A DNA stretch of 28,955 nucleotides from positions 1-28,955 of the IMG/VR virus record IMGVR_UViG_3300012936_000114; one strand, 5' to 3'. Below are positions 1 to 9,126 of the stretch, in pieces (position 1 is the stretch's first letter; every line of letters starts with the position of its first letter). A program made the translations under genes and the position numbers. The stretch is from a virus. The notes under the pieces were generated by a model that was not told where the DNA came from, searched no databases, and worked only from the letters and a program-made list of their open reading frames with translations.

Positions 1-2061
1 ACGTCAAAAGGACCGGAAGAACTTGTTCCAGGACAAATATTAGACGCTGTTGATATAAGGGTATTCCATCGAACTGAGAAAGGCGGAAGTCTATTATCTA
101 CAAACTCCTATGATGGAGACGGTATAAGAACAAGATTTGGTTTTGGCATTCAGCCACAAAGTGAAAGTGGACTTTTTGTCAGTGTAGATAGATTATTGTT
201 CAGCAAAGATAGTTATACTGTTGATTATAAAGCCAAAGAGATTATATTTAATTCAGCTCCAAGCATTAATACAAGGGTAAATGTTGTAAGTATTTCCGGT
301 AATGGAGAAAATATATTAGAGCAAGCAGTGTTAACTGGCGACGGTTGTACAACAAACTTTGAAACAAAGGCAAGATATACAACAAACTTAGATTACATTG
401 CTACAGTAAATGGCGAGTTACTAGATTCTGTGCTTGTAAGTAGCACAGATGGAAGCACAGATGATTCAGATGCTAAAGCAGTAATTAGTTTTGGTAGTCC
501 ACCACCTGATAATAGTGTTATTAATTATGTTGTATACAGTAAAATTAATAGTTTTAGTAAAATTGAACTTCAAGAGTTTACAGGTGATGGAAGCACAGCC
601 GATTTTACACTTACAAAAACACCTTATAGTGCTAAACCTAATAGCCATAATGTAATTGTAAAAGTAAATGATAAAATATTAAATCCTGGTTACAATGAAC
701 AGTTTGATATTACAGCCAAGCAAAGAGAATATAGATTAGAAATTTGGCAAACTCCAATAGGTAGTTTTGAAGAAAAAGATATTTTAGTTTTAATTAATGG
801 TGTAGAAAAAGTAATTGCGGTTGACTATAACATTAAACCAGCAAATAGTAGTATTGAACTTAATCCTGGTATTGGTACAGATGGTGATAAGTTAGAAGTT
901 TATCTTAGAACAGACGGAGAATACGCATTTGGTAGCGTAGTAGTTGAAGGCGGTAACGAAACGTGGCAAGACTCAGGCGCAGTGCTTAAATTTGCCAATG
1001 TGCCTGCTTTAGATGATAAAATTACAGTGTTTACATTCAACAAACATGATTACATGGATATCGAAAGACAGCAGTTTGATATTGTAACAAGAACTAAATT
1101 AAATGTTGGGTCAGCAGATGATATACAATTCCAGCAATTAAAAGGTGGCCTGGTTAAATTGAGAGATCCTGCTATTGATGATCAGTATGTGTGGTTAACA
1201 ATTAATGGAATTTTACAAACACCGAGTGTAGATTATATTTTAACACTTGATAAGAGATATTTAAGGTATAAAGGAAGTTTTGCTGACAATGACACTATTG
1301 AAGTTATTCAATTTAGTGCTGATGGTGCTATTGTACCACAATTTGGATTCAGTCAATTCAAAGATATGTTAAACAGGAATATTTATAAGCGTATAGGACA
1401 CGATGTTCCGTTGAAACTTGCGGCAGATCTAAATATTAGAGATAAAGAAATATTACTTGAAGATGCTAGTACATTAGCAACTCCAGATAAAGCAAGTAAG
1501 ATTCCAGGTATTATATTCATAAACGGAGAGAGAATCGAATACTTAATCAAAGATGGTGATAAACTAAGACAAATACAACGAGGTACACTAGGCACTGGTG
1601 CTCCTGAAGTACATTTATCTGGTAGCGATGTCTATAATGCTGATGCTAATCAAACTGCTCCATATATGGATGATACTAAAGTTGAAGAACTAATAGGAGA
1701 TGAAACATCTAATACATTCGAATTAGGATTTATAGCAAATAGTGTAAATGATTTTGAAGTATATGTGAAAGGAAGACGTCTACGCAAAAATGATTTACAA
1801 TCCTTTGATGCTACAATAGATCAAGACTCACCAGAGGCTGACGTAACATTACCAGCTGAATTTTCAGTAAATACAATAACAGAGAATGGTGTAACTAAGT
1901 CTTACTTAACCTTAACAAACTATAGTCCTGCTGATAGAGAGAAAGTTAAAGTTGTCAGAAAGACAGGTTTACTTTGGACAGAAGTAGGAGAATCACTTAA
2001 AGACTCAGAAAGTTTGGTTGCACGTTTCTTTAAGTCAAAAAAGGCGGAGCTACCAAAATAA
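1..2061 (+). CDS. Large virion structural protein with tandem repeats (5' end missing)
   Basis: The frame is open from base 1 to the stop at 2061, so this is the C-terminal ~686 residues of a longer protein; the first possible internal start (TTG at 196) is not the true one. The fragment begins with a GPEELVPGQILDAVDIRVF segment, which I associate with virion structural proteins of marine T4-like phages. It is built from repeats of a V-x-V/I-N-G ... DY ... GD-x-I/L-x-V pattern (for example INGVEKV, INGILQT, VNDKILN), suggesting a rod of small beta domains. An INGERIEYL...GTLGTG...H segment near codons 500-540 is also typical of such proteins. It lies directly upstream of other virion genes and ends within a late promoter motif. 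Structural role is well supported; which virion part it forms is not known. Confidence 0.75.
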   Translation, partial: TSKGPEELVPGQILDAVDIRVFHRTEKGGSLLSTNSYDGDGIRTRFGFGIQPQSESGLFVSVDRLLFSKDSYTVDYKAKEIIFNSAPSINTRVNVVSISGNGENILEQAVLTGDGCTTNFETKARYTTNLDYIATVNGELLDSVLVSSTDGSTDDSDAKAVISFGSPPPDNSVINYVVYSKINSFSKIELQEFTGDGSTADFTLTKTPYSAKPNSHNVIVKVNDKILNPGYNEQFDITAKQREYRLEIWQTPIGSFEEKDILVLINGVEKVIAVDYNIKPANSSIELNPGIGTDGDKLEVYLRTDGEYAFGSVVVEGGNETWQDSGAVLKFANVPALDDKITVFTFNKHDYMDIERQQFDIVTRTKLNVGSADDIQFQQLKGGLVKLRDPAIDDQYVWLTINGILQTPSVDYILTLDKRYLRYKGSFADNDTIEVIQFSADGAIVPQFGFSQFKDMLNRNIYKRIGHDVPLKLAADLNIRDKEILLEDASTLATPDKASKIPGIIFINGERIEYLIKDGDKLRQIQRGTLGTGAPEVHLSGSDVYNADANQTAPYMDDTKVEELIGDETSNTFELGFIANSVNDFEVYVKGRRLRKNDLQSFDATIDQDSPEADVTLPAEFSVNTITENGVTKSYLTLTNYSPADREKVKVVRKTGLLWTEVGESLKDSESLVARFFKSKKAELPK

Positions 2062-2064
2062 ATA
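2057..2064 (+). promoter_or_regulatory. T4-type late promoter motif AATAAATA
   Basis: AATAAATA followed by C overlaps the end of the upstream gene and lies 17 bases before the ATG at 2082. It matches the T4 late consensus TATAAATA at 7 of 8 positions, and the nATAAATAC form recurs at 6602 and 8103, each time before a structural gene. Such sites are read by phage late sigma factors (gp55 type). Use as a promoter is inferred. Confidence 0.55.
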
Positions 2065-2081
2065 CAGTGTAGGAAAACATT

Positions 2082-2693
2082 ATGATAGAAAACATGAAAG
2101 AACAAAACGGCGTTATGGTAGAGGGACATATTAAAATATTTGATCCTAAATCTGGCGAAGTGCTTATAAACAAAAGAAACGCTATTCATTATGAGAATAT
2201 GAGTATTAGTTTAGCAGAAAGTATTGCTAACTCAGGACAGGGTTTTATCTACCAGATGGCTTTTGGTAACGGTGGTACTAGTATTGATCCTACAGGTATT
2301 ATTACTTACTTGACACCAAATAGCACAGGTACTAACGCAAGTTTATACAACCAAACATTTATTAAAGTAGTTGATGATAGAAGTGTTAATAACACTGACC
2401 CTGCTCGTAATAAGATTGAATCAAGACACGTAAGCGGAACAAACTACACAGATGTAGTTGTTAGTTGTTTACTAGATTACGGTGAACCTAGTGGACAAGA
2501 TGCTGTTGACAATGCGGCTAACGCAGATAGTTTATATGTATTTGATGAACTAGGACTTGTAGGTTATAGTCCATCAGGACAAGGTAGATTACTTACACAT
2601 GTTGTGTTTCATCCTGTACAAAAATCATTGAACAGACTTATACAAATTGACTATACTGTCAGAGTACAAAGTTTGTCGGGGTTAGGTGAGTAA
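2082..2693 (+). CDS. Virion structural protein, 203 aa
   Basis: The start ATG at 2082 has an AGGA ribosome-binding site 7 bases upstream; a second ATG lies four codons in. The protein opens with a polar segment (GHIKIFDPKSGEVLINKRN), then a region rich in Gly, Asn, Ser and Thr, and ends in a segment predicted by eye to be beta strand (IQIDYTVRV). No enzyme motif is visible. Similar small proteins lie before the tail-fibre genes in T4-like marine phages, so a baseplate, tail or fibre-attachment role is plausible. It has its own late promoter motif and its stop overlaps the next start by one base (TAATG), implying translational coupling with the fibre gene. Confidence 0.6.
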   Translation: MIENMKEQNGVMVEGHIKIFDPKSGEVLINKRNAIHYENMSISLAESIANSGQGFIYQMAFGNGGTSIDPTGIITYLTPNSTGTNASLYNQTFIKVVDDRSVNNTDPARNKIESRHVSGTNYTDVVVSCLLDYGEPSGQDAVDNAANADSLYVFDELGLVGYSPSGQGRLLTHVVFHPVQKSLNRLIQIDYTVRVQSLSGLGE

Positions 2694-4774
2694 TGGCATA
2701 TACAATTAACTATTCGGATAGCAACAAAGGTACAATATCTATAGAAGATAGTACAATTAATCAACAAACTAGTTTAGATATTCCAGGACGTAATACAACT
2801 AGTTATGGATCAGTTATAGCAGAAAGTTTTTTACATTTACTTGAAAATTTTGCTAACTCAAATGCTCCAAGAAATCCTATCCAAGGACAGTTATGGTATG
2901 ACAACTCGCAGGGCATTGATACATTAAAGTTATATGATGGTACAGGTTGGGTAAGTGCTAGTGGTCTTAAAAAAGGAAATAACGCACCAGATGTTAGTTC
3001 TGCTCTAGCAGGAGACCTTTGGTCAGATTTAGATAACAACCAACTTTACATTTTCACAGGTTCGGGTTGGACGCTTGTAGGTCCTGAATATAGTGACGGT
3101 TTACTTACTGGTGCTAAGCCAAGGATTGTACTTGGTAAAGATGATATTAATTATACTATACTTCAAACTGAAGTTAATGGTTCTCCGGTTGCTATTTTCA
3201 GCACAAGAACATTTCAACCTAAGACAACAATTCCAGGATTTATTATAATACAGCCAGGACTTAACTTATCAAGTTTAAACATTGGCGGTGACGGCATAGG
3301 AAAATATTACGGAACAGCAGAAAAGGCAGAATTTCTTGTTGTAAGTGGTGAAAAGGTTGATGCTAGTAAATTTTTAAGAAGTGATAAAACAAGTACATCT
3401 AATGAACAAATTGTTGTCAGTAATAACAAAGGAATACAAGTTGGACAGACTGCCACAGTCACTTTCGACGTCCAAGGCACGTCTGGTGTTTTAACTAACT
3501 TAACATCAGGTGCTCCATTAGATTTTAAGGTAAACAATCTAGGACAACAAGAAAATGTATTAAGAATAGACTCTACAAAGAAAATTGGTATTAACACATT
3601 ATCGCCAGCAGAAGCATTAGATGTAGAGGGATCAATACAAACAAGCGAAAACCTAATTGTACAAGGTACAACAGATAGTGCTAGTATTGGAACAGGTGCT
3701 GTCAAAATAAGCGGCGGCGTTGGTATTGCTAAAAAACTTTTTGTTGGAACAGATTTGAATGTAGCAGGTTCTAGTACTACAGGACCAATTTTGCCTGGCT
3801 CCACACAAACACATTCATTAGGATCAAGCGAAAAAAGATGGTCACAAGTTCATGCTGTAGAATTTAGAGGCAATTTAATTGGTAACATAACAGGTACAGT
3901 TACTGGTGGTGCTACAAACGCAAACAAACTTACTTCAGCTACTACATTTGAACTTACAGGAGATGTAAGTTCTAACCAAATTACATTCGACGGACAAGTT
4001 GGCGGTACAGCAAAAACATTTAACACTGAAATTAGTAACACATTTATTGCTGGTAAAACAGCAGTCACTACACCAAACAATGATGATGAAATAATTATAA
4101 ACAGAATTTCTGGAGATGACACAGGTGTGTTTAAGATATCACAGCAAGCACTAGTAAGTAGTGTTCCTGTTATTCCTGTTGGTACAATAGTACCTTACGC
4201 AGGATCTGTAGTTCCAAATGGTTGGTTACTTTGTGATGGTAGTGAATTACGTATTTCAGACTACCTAACACTTTACAATACTATCTTGTATCAATTCAAA
4301 GATCAAAGCCAAGTTACAAGTGGTAATTTTGGTTTACCTGATTTAAGAGGTAGATTCCCACTTGGTGCTGACAACATGGGTGGCGTAAGTGCTAACAGAG
4401 TGTCAGATGTTAACGCTGATACAGTTGGACTTGGTTCAGGTGTTGAAAGTAGATCGATTGATGTTAAAAACTTACCGGAACACGAACATGATTTAAGATC
4501 ACCCAAAGGTGCTCAATTTTATGTTATACTTGACGATAGTGGAGATCTTCAAGATGCTGATACTATTCGTTATGACGCACCTACAGGCGCACAAGCTGGA
4601 CAAGCACGTACAAGTTCAGGTGGTGTGCTTAACAGACGTAATATTCAATATAATTCAAATACTGGCCAGGAAGAATACGAAACTTTTGACATTACAGAAC
4701 TTGGAACACCGTTCAATGTTATGAACCCGTTCTTAACAGTCAAGTATATAATTTACACAGGAGTTGGGGGCTAA
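2693..4774 (+). CDS. Tail fibre protein with phage tail-collar domain, 693 aa
   Basis: The N-terminal ~140 residues form a module shared with the next two genes: an ENFAN...NPIQGQLWYD...LKLYDGTGW unit followed by a second, similar GDLWSD...NNQLYIFTGSGW...GP unit. The middle is repetitive fibre sequence, including KIGINTLSPAEALDVEGSI and GNLIGNITGTVTGGATNANK, typical of trimeric phage fibres. Residues ~495-565 match the phage tail-collar domain (VGTIVPYAG...NGWLLCDG...FGLPDLRGRFPLG), as found in T4 gp12-like short tail fibres. It probably acts in host attachment. It overlaps the upstream stop by one base and its own stop overlaps the next start by one base. The collar domain is clear; equivalence to gp12 is not proven. 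Confidence 0.85.
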   Translation: MAYTINYSDSNKGTISIEDSTINQQTSLDIPGRNTTSYGSVIAESFLHLLENFANSNAPRNPIQGQLWYDNSQGIDTLKLYDGTGWVSASGLKKGNNAPDVSSALAGDLWSDLDNNQLYIFTGSGWTLVGPEYSDGLLTGAKPRIVLGKDDINYTILQTEVNGSPVAIFSTRTFQPKTTIPGFIIIQPGLNLSSLNIGGDGIGKYYGTAEKAEFLVVSGEKVDASKFLRSDKTSTSNEQIVVSNNKGIQVGQTATVTFDVQGTSGVLTNLTSGAPLDFKVNNLGQQENVLRIDSTKKIGINTLSPAEALDVEGSIQTSENLIVQGTTDSASIGTGAVKISGGVGIAKKLFVGTDLNVAGSSTTGPILPGSTQTHSLGSSEKRWSQVHAVEFRGNLIGNITGTVTGGATNANKLTSATTFELTGDVSSNQITFDGQVGGTAKTFNTEISNTFIAGKTAVTTPNNDDEIIINRISGDDTGVFKISQQALVSSVPVIPVGTIVPYAGSVVPNGWLLCDGSELRISDYLTLYNTILYQFKDQSQVTSGNFGLPDLRGRFPLGADNMGGVSANRVSDVNADTVGLGSGVESRSIDVKNLPEHEHDLRSPKGAQFYVILDDSGDLQDADTIRYDAPTGAQAGQARTSSGGVLNRRNIQYNSNTGQEEYETFDITELGTPFNVMNPFLTVKYIIYTGVGG

Positions 4775-6600
4775 TGGCATATCAAATTAACAAAACAAGT
4801 GGTGTACTACTTGTAAATCTAGCAGACGGACAAATTGATACTACAAGTTCAGATATTACTTTAGTTGGTAAAGGGTATACTGGATTTGGAGAAAGCATTA
4901 ATGAAAATTTTGTAAAGATGCTAGAAAACTTTGCTAACAGTTCTTCTCCTGCTAATCCACTCGCTGGACAAATTTGGTGGGATACAAGTGTATCAAGATT
5001 AAAAGTTTATACAGGCACTAACTGGACTACAGGCGGTGGACCAATTGTATCACCTATACAGCCCGTAATGGTTGCTGGTGATATGTGGATAGACAATGAC
5101 GCTAATCAACTTTATTTCTTTGATGGCACAGATTTAGAACTAGCAGGACCAGTTTATAATGCTTTCCAAGGTAAATCTGGACCAGAAGTTGTGACAGTGC
5201 TAGACAACACAGGAACCAGTAGAACTATTGTTAAGTATTGGGTTGGCGGCTCGTTTGTAGGACTTTGGAGTAAAATAGGATTTACACCGCAAAACATTGA
5301 TACTATTCCAACCTTTGTAGGTGATGTTGTAAAAGGATTTAATACTGTAGACGCTGACTTTGTATTTGCTGGTACATCTGATAGAACATCAAAACTTGTT
5401 GATAGTGCTGGAGTTGAAAGAACAGCTGAACAGTTCTTAGCAAGTGATTCAGATGACGCTACATCTGGTGCGCTGACTGTAAGAAATAATACCGGTTTAA
5501 CAGTTGGTTTAACAGATAACCATAATATTAAAATTACTGTTGACGGCGTTATTGCTGAAAACAATATTAGTAATCAAAACTATACAATCAGAACTACAAA
5601 CTCACAAGGTAAGACAGACGTTGTAACTATTGATGCTGAAAACATTAGAGTAGGTATTAATAATATTTCTCCAACTAAAACTTTAGATGTAAATGGAGAT
5701 GTTAGGATAAACGGTGACTTTACTGTTGAAGGTGCTACTACTATTTTAGCATCATCAGAACTAGCAATCGAGGATAAAAGTATTACACTTGCTAAACCAA
5801 GTGATAGTACTGCTTTAAGTAACGCCGACGTTGACGAAGCTGGGGTCATTGTTTTAAGTGGGGACGGAAATAAAGAATGGCTTTGGAGAGATGCTACAAA
5901 CGCATGGACTTCGAACGTAAGTATTAACTTACTTCCAGGAACAAAACTAAAAGCAAATGGTGTTGATATTATTGATGGTACAGCGGCACCTGGACTAACA
6001 TCCTTAGGTGCGTTAACGACTGCTACTATTGGTAACATGATATTTGATGGTGTAAGAATACGTTCGTCATCTACAGATTTAAATGGCGACGGCATGACAT
6101 TAGATATGGCTGGGCCTATAAAATTAACAACAACACAAAGAATTACAAATGTATCTGATCCAATTGACTTACAAGATGTTGCTACAAAAAGTTATGTAGA
6201 CGCAAGTATAGATACAGAGGTTATACCTTTGGCTTTAGACATCACAGGTTTAGGAACAGGTGCTACATTGAACACAAATATTGCTACTATTTTAGGAGAT
6301 ATAGCACCGCCAAGTGTAAAAAGAGATGGTTCCGAAGCAAGGGTTCATTGTACAACAAATACTGGAGCGACAGCAACTCTTACAGGAGCTTCACTAGATA
6401 CAGCATTTAACGAAAGCACAACATTAGTACAGCAGTTAGATAATGGAGGAAATGACGATGGATCCGTTAGTGTGATCCAGAGTGCGGTATTTAACGATGC
6501 GACAGGTAGTATTACGTCTACAGTAAATCGTTCACTCAAATTATTCAGAATTGTTAGTGGATCTTGGACTTGGGTCCAAGACTTGACATCTAGCGTTTGA
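4774..6600 (+). CDS. Tail fibre-like protein, 608 aa, paralogue of neighbours
   Basis: The N-terminus carries the shared module: ENFVKMLENFANSSSPANP, GQIWWD...LKVYTGTNW, then a GDMWID...NQLYFFDGTDL...GP unit. The central part has fibre-like sequence (VGINNISPTKTLDVNGDVR, ATKSYVDASI). The C-terminal ~100 residues differ from both neighbours and include a Thr/Ala-rich stretch and a final SLKLFRIVSGSWTWVQDL segment; no collar domain is present. Most likely a second fibre attached to the same virion socket through the shared N-terminus, with its own receptor-binding tip. It begins at the stop of the collar-domain gene and ends just before a late promoter motif. No enzymatic motif was seen. Confidence 0.75.
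   Translation: MAYQINKTSGVLLVNLADGQIDTTSSDITLVGKGYTGFGESINENFVKMLENFANSSSPANPLAGQIWWDTSVSRLKVYTGTNWTTGGGPIVSPIQPVMVAGDMWIDNDANQLYFFDGTDLELAGPVYNAFQGKSGPEVVTVLDNTGTSRTIVKYWVGGSFVGLWSKIGFTPQNIDTIPTFVGDVVKGFNTVDADFVFAGTSDRTSKLVDSAGVERTAEQFLASDSDDATSGALTVRNNTGLTVGLTDNHNIKITVDGVIAENNISNQNYTIRTTNSQGKTDVVTIDAENIRVGINNISPTKTLDVNGDVRINGDFTVEGATTILASSELAIEDKSITLAKPSDSTALSNADVDEAGVIVLSGDGNKEWLWRDATNAWTSNVSINLLPGTKLKANGVDIIDGTAAPGLTSLGALTTATIGNMIFDGVRIRSSSTDLNGDGMTLDMAGPIKLTTTQRITNVSDPIDLQDVATKSYVDASIDTEVIPLALDITGLGTGATLNTNIATILGDIAPPSVKRDGSEARVHCTTNTGATATLTGASLDTAFNESTTLVQQLDNGGNDDGSVSVIQSAVFNDATGSITSTVNRSLKLFRIVSGSWTWVQDLTSSV
6562..6581. repeat. Perfect 8-bp inverted repeat with 4-base loop near a gene end
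   Basis: TCTTGGAC, loop TTGG, GTCCAAGA. The hairpin lies inside the last codons of the 608-aa fibre gene, 19 bases before the gene's last base. No run of T follows, so it is not a standard intrinsic terminator. It could protect the 3' end of the upstream message or be chance within the WTWVQD codons. Confidence 0.45.
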
Positions 6601-6601
6601 G

Positions 6602-6609
6602 CATAAATA
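6602..6609 (+). promoter_or_regulatory. T4-type late promoter motif CATAAATA
   Basis: CATAAATA followed by C begins right after the stop of the 608-aa fibre gene, 25 bases before the ATG at 6635. It differs from the TATAAATA consensus only at the first base. It matches the spacing and form of the motifs at 2057 and 8103. The transcription start would fall before the TAGGGG ribosome-binding site at 6621-6626. Confidence 0.6.
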
Positions 6610-6634
6610 CATATAACAATTAGGGGTTAACTAA

Positions 6635-8107
6635 ATGGCATACGTAATTAATTTAACAAATGGGCAACAGCTTGCAACAGTTGAGGACGGAACCATTGAC
6701 CAAAGTACTACAATTAAACTTGTAGGTAAAAACTACGCTGGTTATGGAGAAATTCAAAACGAGAACTTTGTTCATTTGATGGAGAATTTTTCAAGCGCAA
6801 ATTCACCAGCAAACCCACTATCAGGACAGATTTGGTTTGATAGCGCGGCAAAGAAACTAAAGTTCTATGATGGTTCATTATTTAGAAGCACTGGTGGTGC
6901 TGAAGTAAGTACTACACAACCAGTAGGATTAACAACTGGTGATTTTTGGTGGGATTCAGGAAACAATCAACTGTATGCCCAAAACAGCGATGGCGGTTTT
7001 GTATTGATTGGACCTGACAGTATTGGTGATACTGTTTCTGCTATGGTTACAAAACAAATACGTGACAACAACATGACAAACAGAACTATCATTCAAGGTG
7101 TTGTCAACGATGCTGTTGTTTATGTCGTAAGCGCATCAGAATTTACAATTGATAGTACTGACCCAACTAACGCAATTACAGGTTTTGATGTTATTAGACA
7201 AGGCTTAACACTTAGAAATACCACAAGCGGTACAAACGGTGTTACAGCAGACCAAACAAGATTTCACGGAACAGCAACAAACGCCGATAGATTAGGTGGA
7301 AATTTAGCAAGCGACTATGCTTTAGCAGGTGCGGCTAACTTTACAAGTATTGTGCGTTTTGGTGATCCAGGATTTACAGTAGGTGCGGCTAATGATCTTG
7401 CTGTATACATAGATAACGGATCTGAAGGTGTAATTGAAAATACTGTAGGAACCGATATTAGATTTAAAGTCAAATCAACAGGTGGAGTAACAACTGAGCC
7501 ATTTGCTATTAAATCAGCAGGATTAGTTCCAGCGGCAACTACAACATTTGATATTGGAACAACAGCGTTTAAGTTTAGAAATGTGTATGCTACATCATTT
7601 AACGGATTAGCAACAAACGCTACAAATTTACAAGTTGGAACAAACTACAGAACAGGTGATGTAAATCCAACAAATAATACAGTAGCAGTAAGGGATTCAA
7701 GCGGAAACTTATCAGCAAACATCTTTAATGGTGTATCAACTAGTGCTAGATATGCTGACTTGGCAGAAAAATATACTACTACAGGCGATGTACCAGTAGG
7801 AACAATTATGAGTGTATGTACTCATGAGGATCATGAAACAGCAGTAGCTAATGAAGGCGACATTGTAATAGGTGTTATTAGTGACAAACCTGCTTATTTA
7901 ATGAACGCAGAAGCAGATGGACAAGCACTAGCATTAAAAGGTCGTGTACCAGTAAGAGTAACAGGTGCTGTGTCTAAAGGCGATCCAATTAGAGTAGCAA
8001 CAGATGGTGTTGGTTCTGTAGAAGGAATGGGCGAACTTATCGGAGTTGCTCTTGAGTCAAACGCTGATGCTACCGAAAAATTAGTTGAATGTGTTCTTAA
8101 AGTATAA
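6635..8107 (+). CDS. Tail fibre-like protein, 490 aa, third paralogue
   Basis: The N-terminus repeats the shared module (ENFVHLMENF...SPANPLSGQIWFD...LKFYDGSLF; then GDFWWDSGNNQLY...GP). The middle has fibre repeats with an FDIGTTAFKFRNVYATSFNG segment. The C-terminal ~120 residues start with RYADLAEKYTTTGDVPVGT and form a compact domain with a DIVIGVISDKPAYLMN segment. This ADLAEKY-type ending is known to me from fibre-like proteins of marine T4-like phages. The start ATG has TAGGGG 8 bases upstream and a late promoter motif at 6602. Probable role is a tail or head fibre with a distinct tip; exact location in the virion cannot be told. Confidence 0.75.
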   Translation: MAYVINLTNGQQLATVEDGTIDQSTTIKLVGKNYAGYGEIQNENFVHLMENFSSANSPANPLSGQIWFDSAAKKLKFYDGSLFRSTGGAEVSTTQPVGLTTGDFWWDSGNNQLYAQNSDGGFVLIGPDSIGDTVSAMVTKQIRDNNMTNRTIIQGVVNDAVVYVVSASEFTIDSTDPTNAITGFDVIRQGLTLRNTTSGTNGVTADQTRFHGTATNADRLGGNLASDYALAGAANFTSIVRFGDPGFTVGAANDLAVYIDNGSEGVIENTVGTDIRFKVKSTGGVTTEPFAIKSAGLVPAATTTFDIGTTAFKFRNVYATSFNGLATNATNLQVGTNYRTGDVNPTNNTVAVRDSSGNLSANIFNGVSTSARYADLAEKYTTTGDVPVGTIMSVCTHEDHETAVANEGDIVIGVISDKPAYLMNAEADGQALALKGRVPVRVTGAVSKGDPIRVATDGVGSVEGMGELIGVALESNADATEKLVECVLKV

Positions 8108-8110
8108 ATA
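8103..8110 (+). promoter_or_regulatory. T4-type late promoter, exact TATAAATA
   Basis: An exact TATAAATA followed by C overlaps the stop codon of the 490-aa fibre gene and lies 36 bases before the ATG at 8147. This is the full T4 late promoter core. It is the best of the late motifs in the window. Confidence 0.7.
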
Positions 8111-8146
8111 CTTTGACATTAAAGTAGTATTTAAAGAGGATGTAAA

Positions 8147-9067
8147 ATGGCAGTAGGCGATATTATTACCGCGGCAAGGTACAACAACATTAGAGCTAGA
8201 GTAGCAAGTATCCTTGGCGTTGGCGCAGGAGATGAAGGTTATGGTCAAGGCGTAACAAGTTCATCCGTAGCTGTTGGTGCTATAGTCACAGCGCAAGACA
8301 TGACTAACTTAGACACTGACATGACTAAAATTAGATTACACCAAACAGGTAGTAATCCTACAGAAATTGATCCACCCGAAGTTGGCGACATTATTGAAGA
8401 TAGTAACTCAACTACAAAAGAAGGATATGCTCAATATGAAAGTTTGAGTATAACTTGCCAAGCATCAAGACTGAGTGCGGCATCATCGCAAATGGGTTCA
8501 ACTGAACCATCAGGCGGTACTAGTTCTAGAACAGCAGATTGGAACTTTGATATTAATCATATTTTTAGAGTGTCCTTTGCGGCATATACTGTAACTAACG
8601 GTGACGGAAGTACAACTACTGTTAGTGCCGCAGATCATATGCGTGTGTTTTTTAACGCAGGCGGCACACTTAATGTAAGAGGAACCATTGGTTCAGGCGG
8701 TGGAACACTTAATAATGACTGGCGTAATTTGATGAATGCTGTAGGAACTGTCAAAATGGGTAGAAGCAGTACAAGCAACGGATCTGTTGGAACAAGCTAT
8801 GGCTATGCTAATTTGCCTTCAAGTTATGTAACTATTTTTAATAAGGCAGCCTCTGCTTACAGTGCTAACGATTACCTAGTTGAAGCAAAGAAAAATGCTA
8901 GTTCAATTGATTTTAGAGTAACATTTAATGAAGACAAAGGCGCAAATCCAAATTTTGACGAAAATGTTACAGCAACTACAACTAGTATTGGCGGTTTTAC
9001 AAGAGCAAATAACACAAACTCAGTAAATGTTCCTGCTCCTACATACTCTACAAGCAACAACCTCTAA
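8147..9067 (+). CDS. Virion structural protein, 306 aa
   Basis: The start ATG has a good AGAGGA ribosome-binding site at 8135-8140. The N-terminal ~90 residues (ITAARYNNIRARVASILG...GYGQGV...HQTGSNPTEIDPPEVGD) resemble the conserved start of structural proteins found next to fibre genes in marine T4-like phages. The rest is rich in Gly, Ser, Thr and Asn with beta-type sequence (DHMRVFFNAGGTLNVRGTI), suggesting an extended or exposed domain. No catalytic motif is visible. It is the last structural gene before the promoter of the accessory array. It may be a minor virion or fibre-associated protein. Confidence 0.65.
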   Translation: MAVGDIITAARYNNIRARVASILGVGAGDEGYGQGVTSSSVAVGAIVTAQDMTNLDTDMTKIRLHQTGSNPTEIDPPEVGDIIEDSNSTTKEGYAQYESLSITCQASRLSAASSQMGSTEPSGGTSSRTADWNFDINHIFRVSFAAYTVTNGDGSTTTVSAADHMRVFFNAGGTLNVRGTIGSGGGTLNNDWRNLMNAVGTVKMGRSSTSNGSVGTSYGYANLPSSYVTIFNKAASAYSANDYLVEAKKNASSIDFRVTFNEDKGANPNFDENVTATTTSIGGFTRANNTNSVNVPAPTYSTSNNL

Positions 9068-9074
9068 TTAATAC

Positions 9075-9103
9075 TTGACAATCATTTGCTATTCATATAT
9101 AAT
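9075..9103 (+). promoter_or_regulatory. Near-consensus sigma70 promoter
   Basis: TTGACA at 9075-9080 and TATAAT at 9098-9103 are both perfect matches to the bacterial sigma70 boxes, with an ideal 17-base spacer. Transcription would start near 9110, giving a leader of about 17 bases that includes AGAGG (9117-9121) before the ATG at 9127. It differs in kind from the late motifs before the structural genes and heads the 23-gene array. Host polymerase could use it from the start of infection; this is inference. Confidence 0.75.
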
Positions 9104-9126
9104 ATGGGTAATGAATAGAGGTTTTT

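Noticed and set aside
3307-3804. Long minus-strand open frames opposite the fibre genes (also 5154-5564 and 5580-6095)
   Set aside because: They are antisense to well-supported repetitive fibre genes, have Ser/Val/Leu/Pro-rich composition expected from reading Thr/Asn/Gly-rich codons backward, and show no motif.
4509-4724. Plus-strand 71-aa frame inside the collar fibre gene
   Set aside because: It lies wholly within the 693-aa gene in another frame, with no motif or separate promoter.
6562-6581. Intrinsic transcription terminator at the fibre gene end
   Set aside because: The hairpin is perfect but no T-run follows it and it lies inside the coding region; kept only as an inverted repeat.
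8113-8118. TTGACA after the fibre gene as a second sigma70 promoter
   Set aside because: No -10 box is found at a fitting distance.
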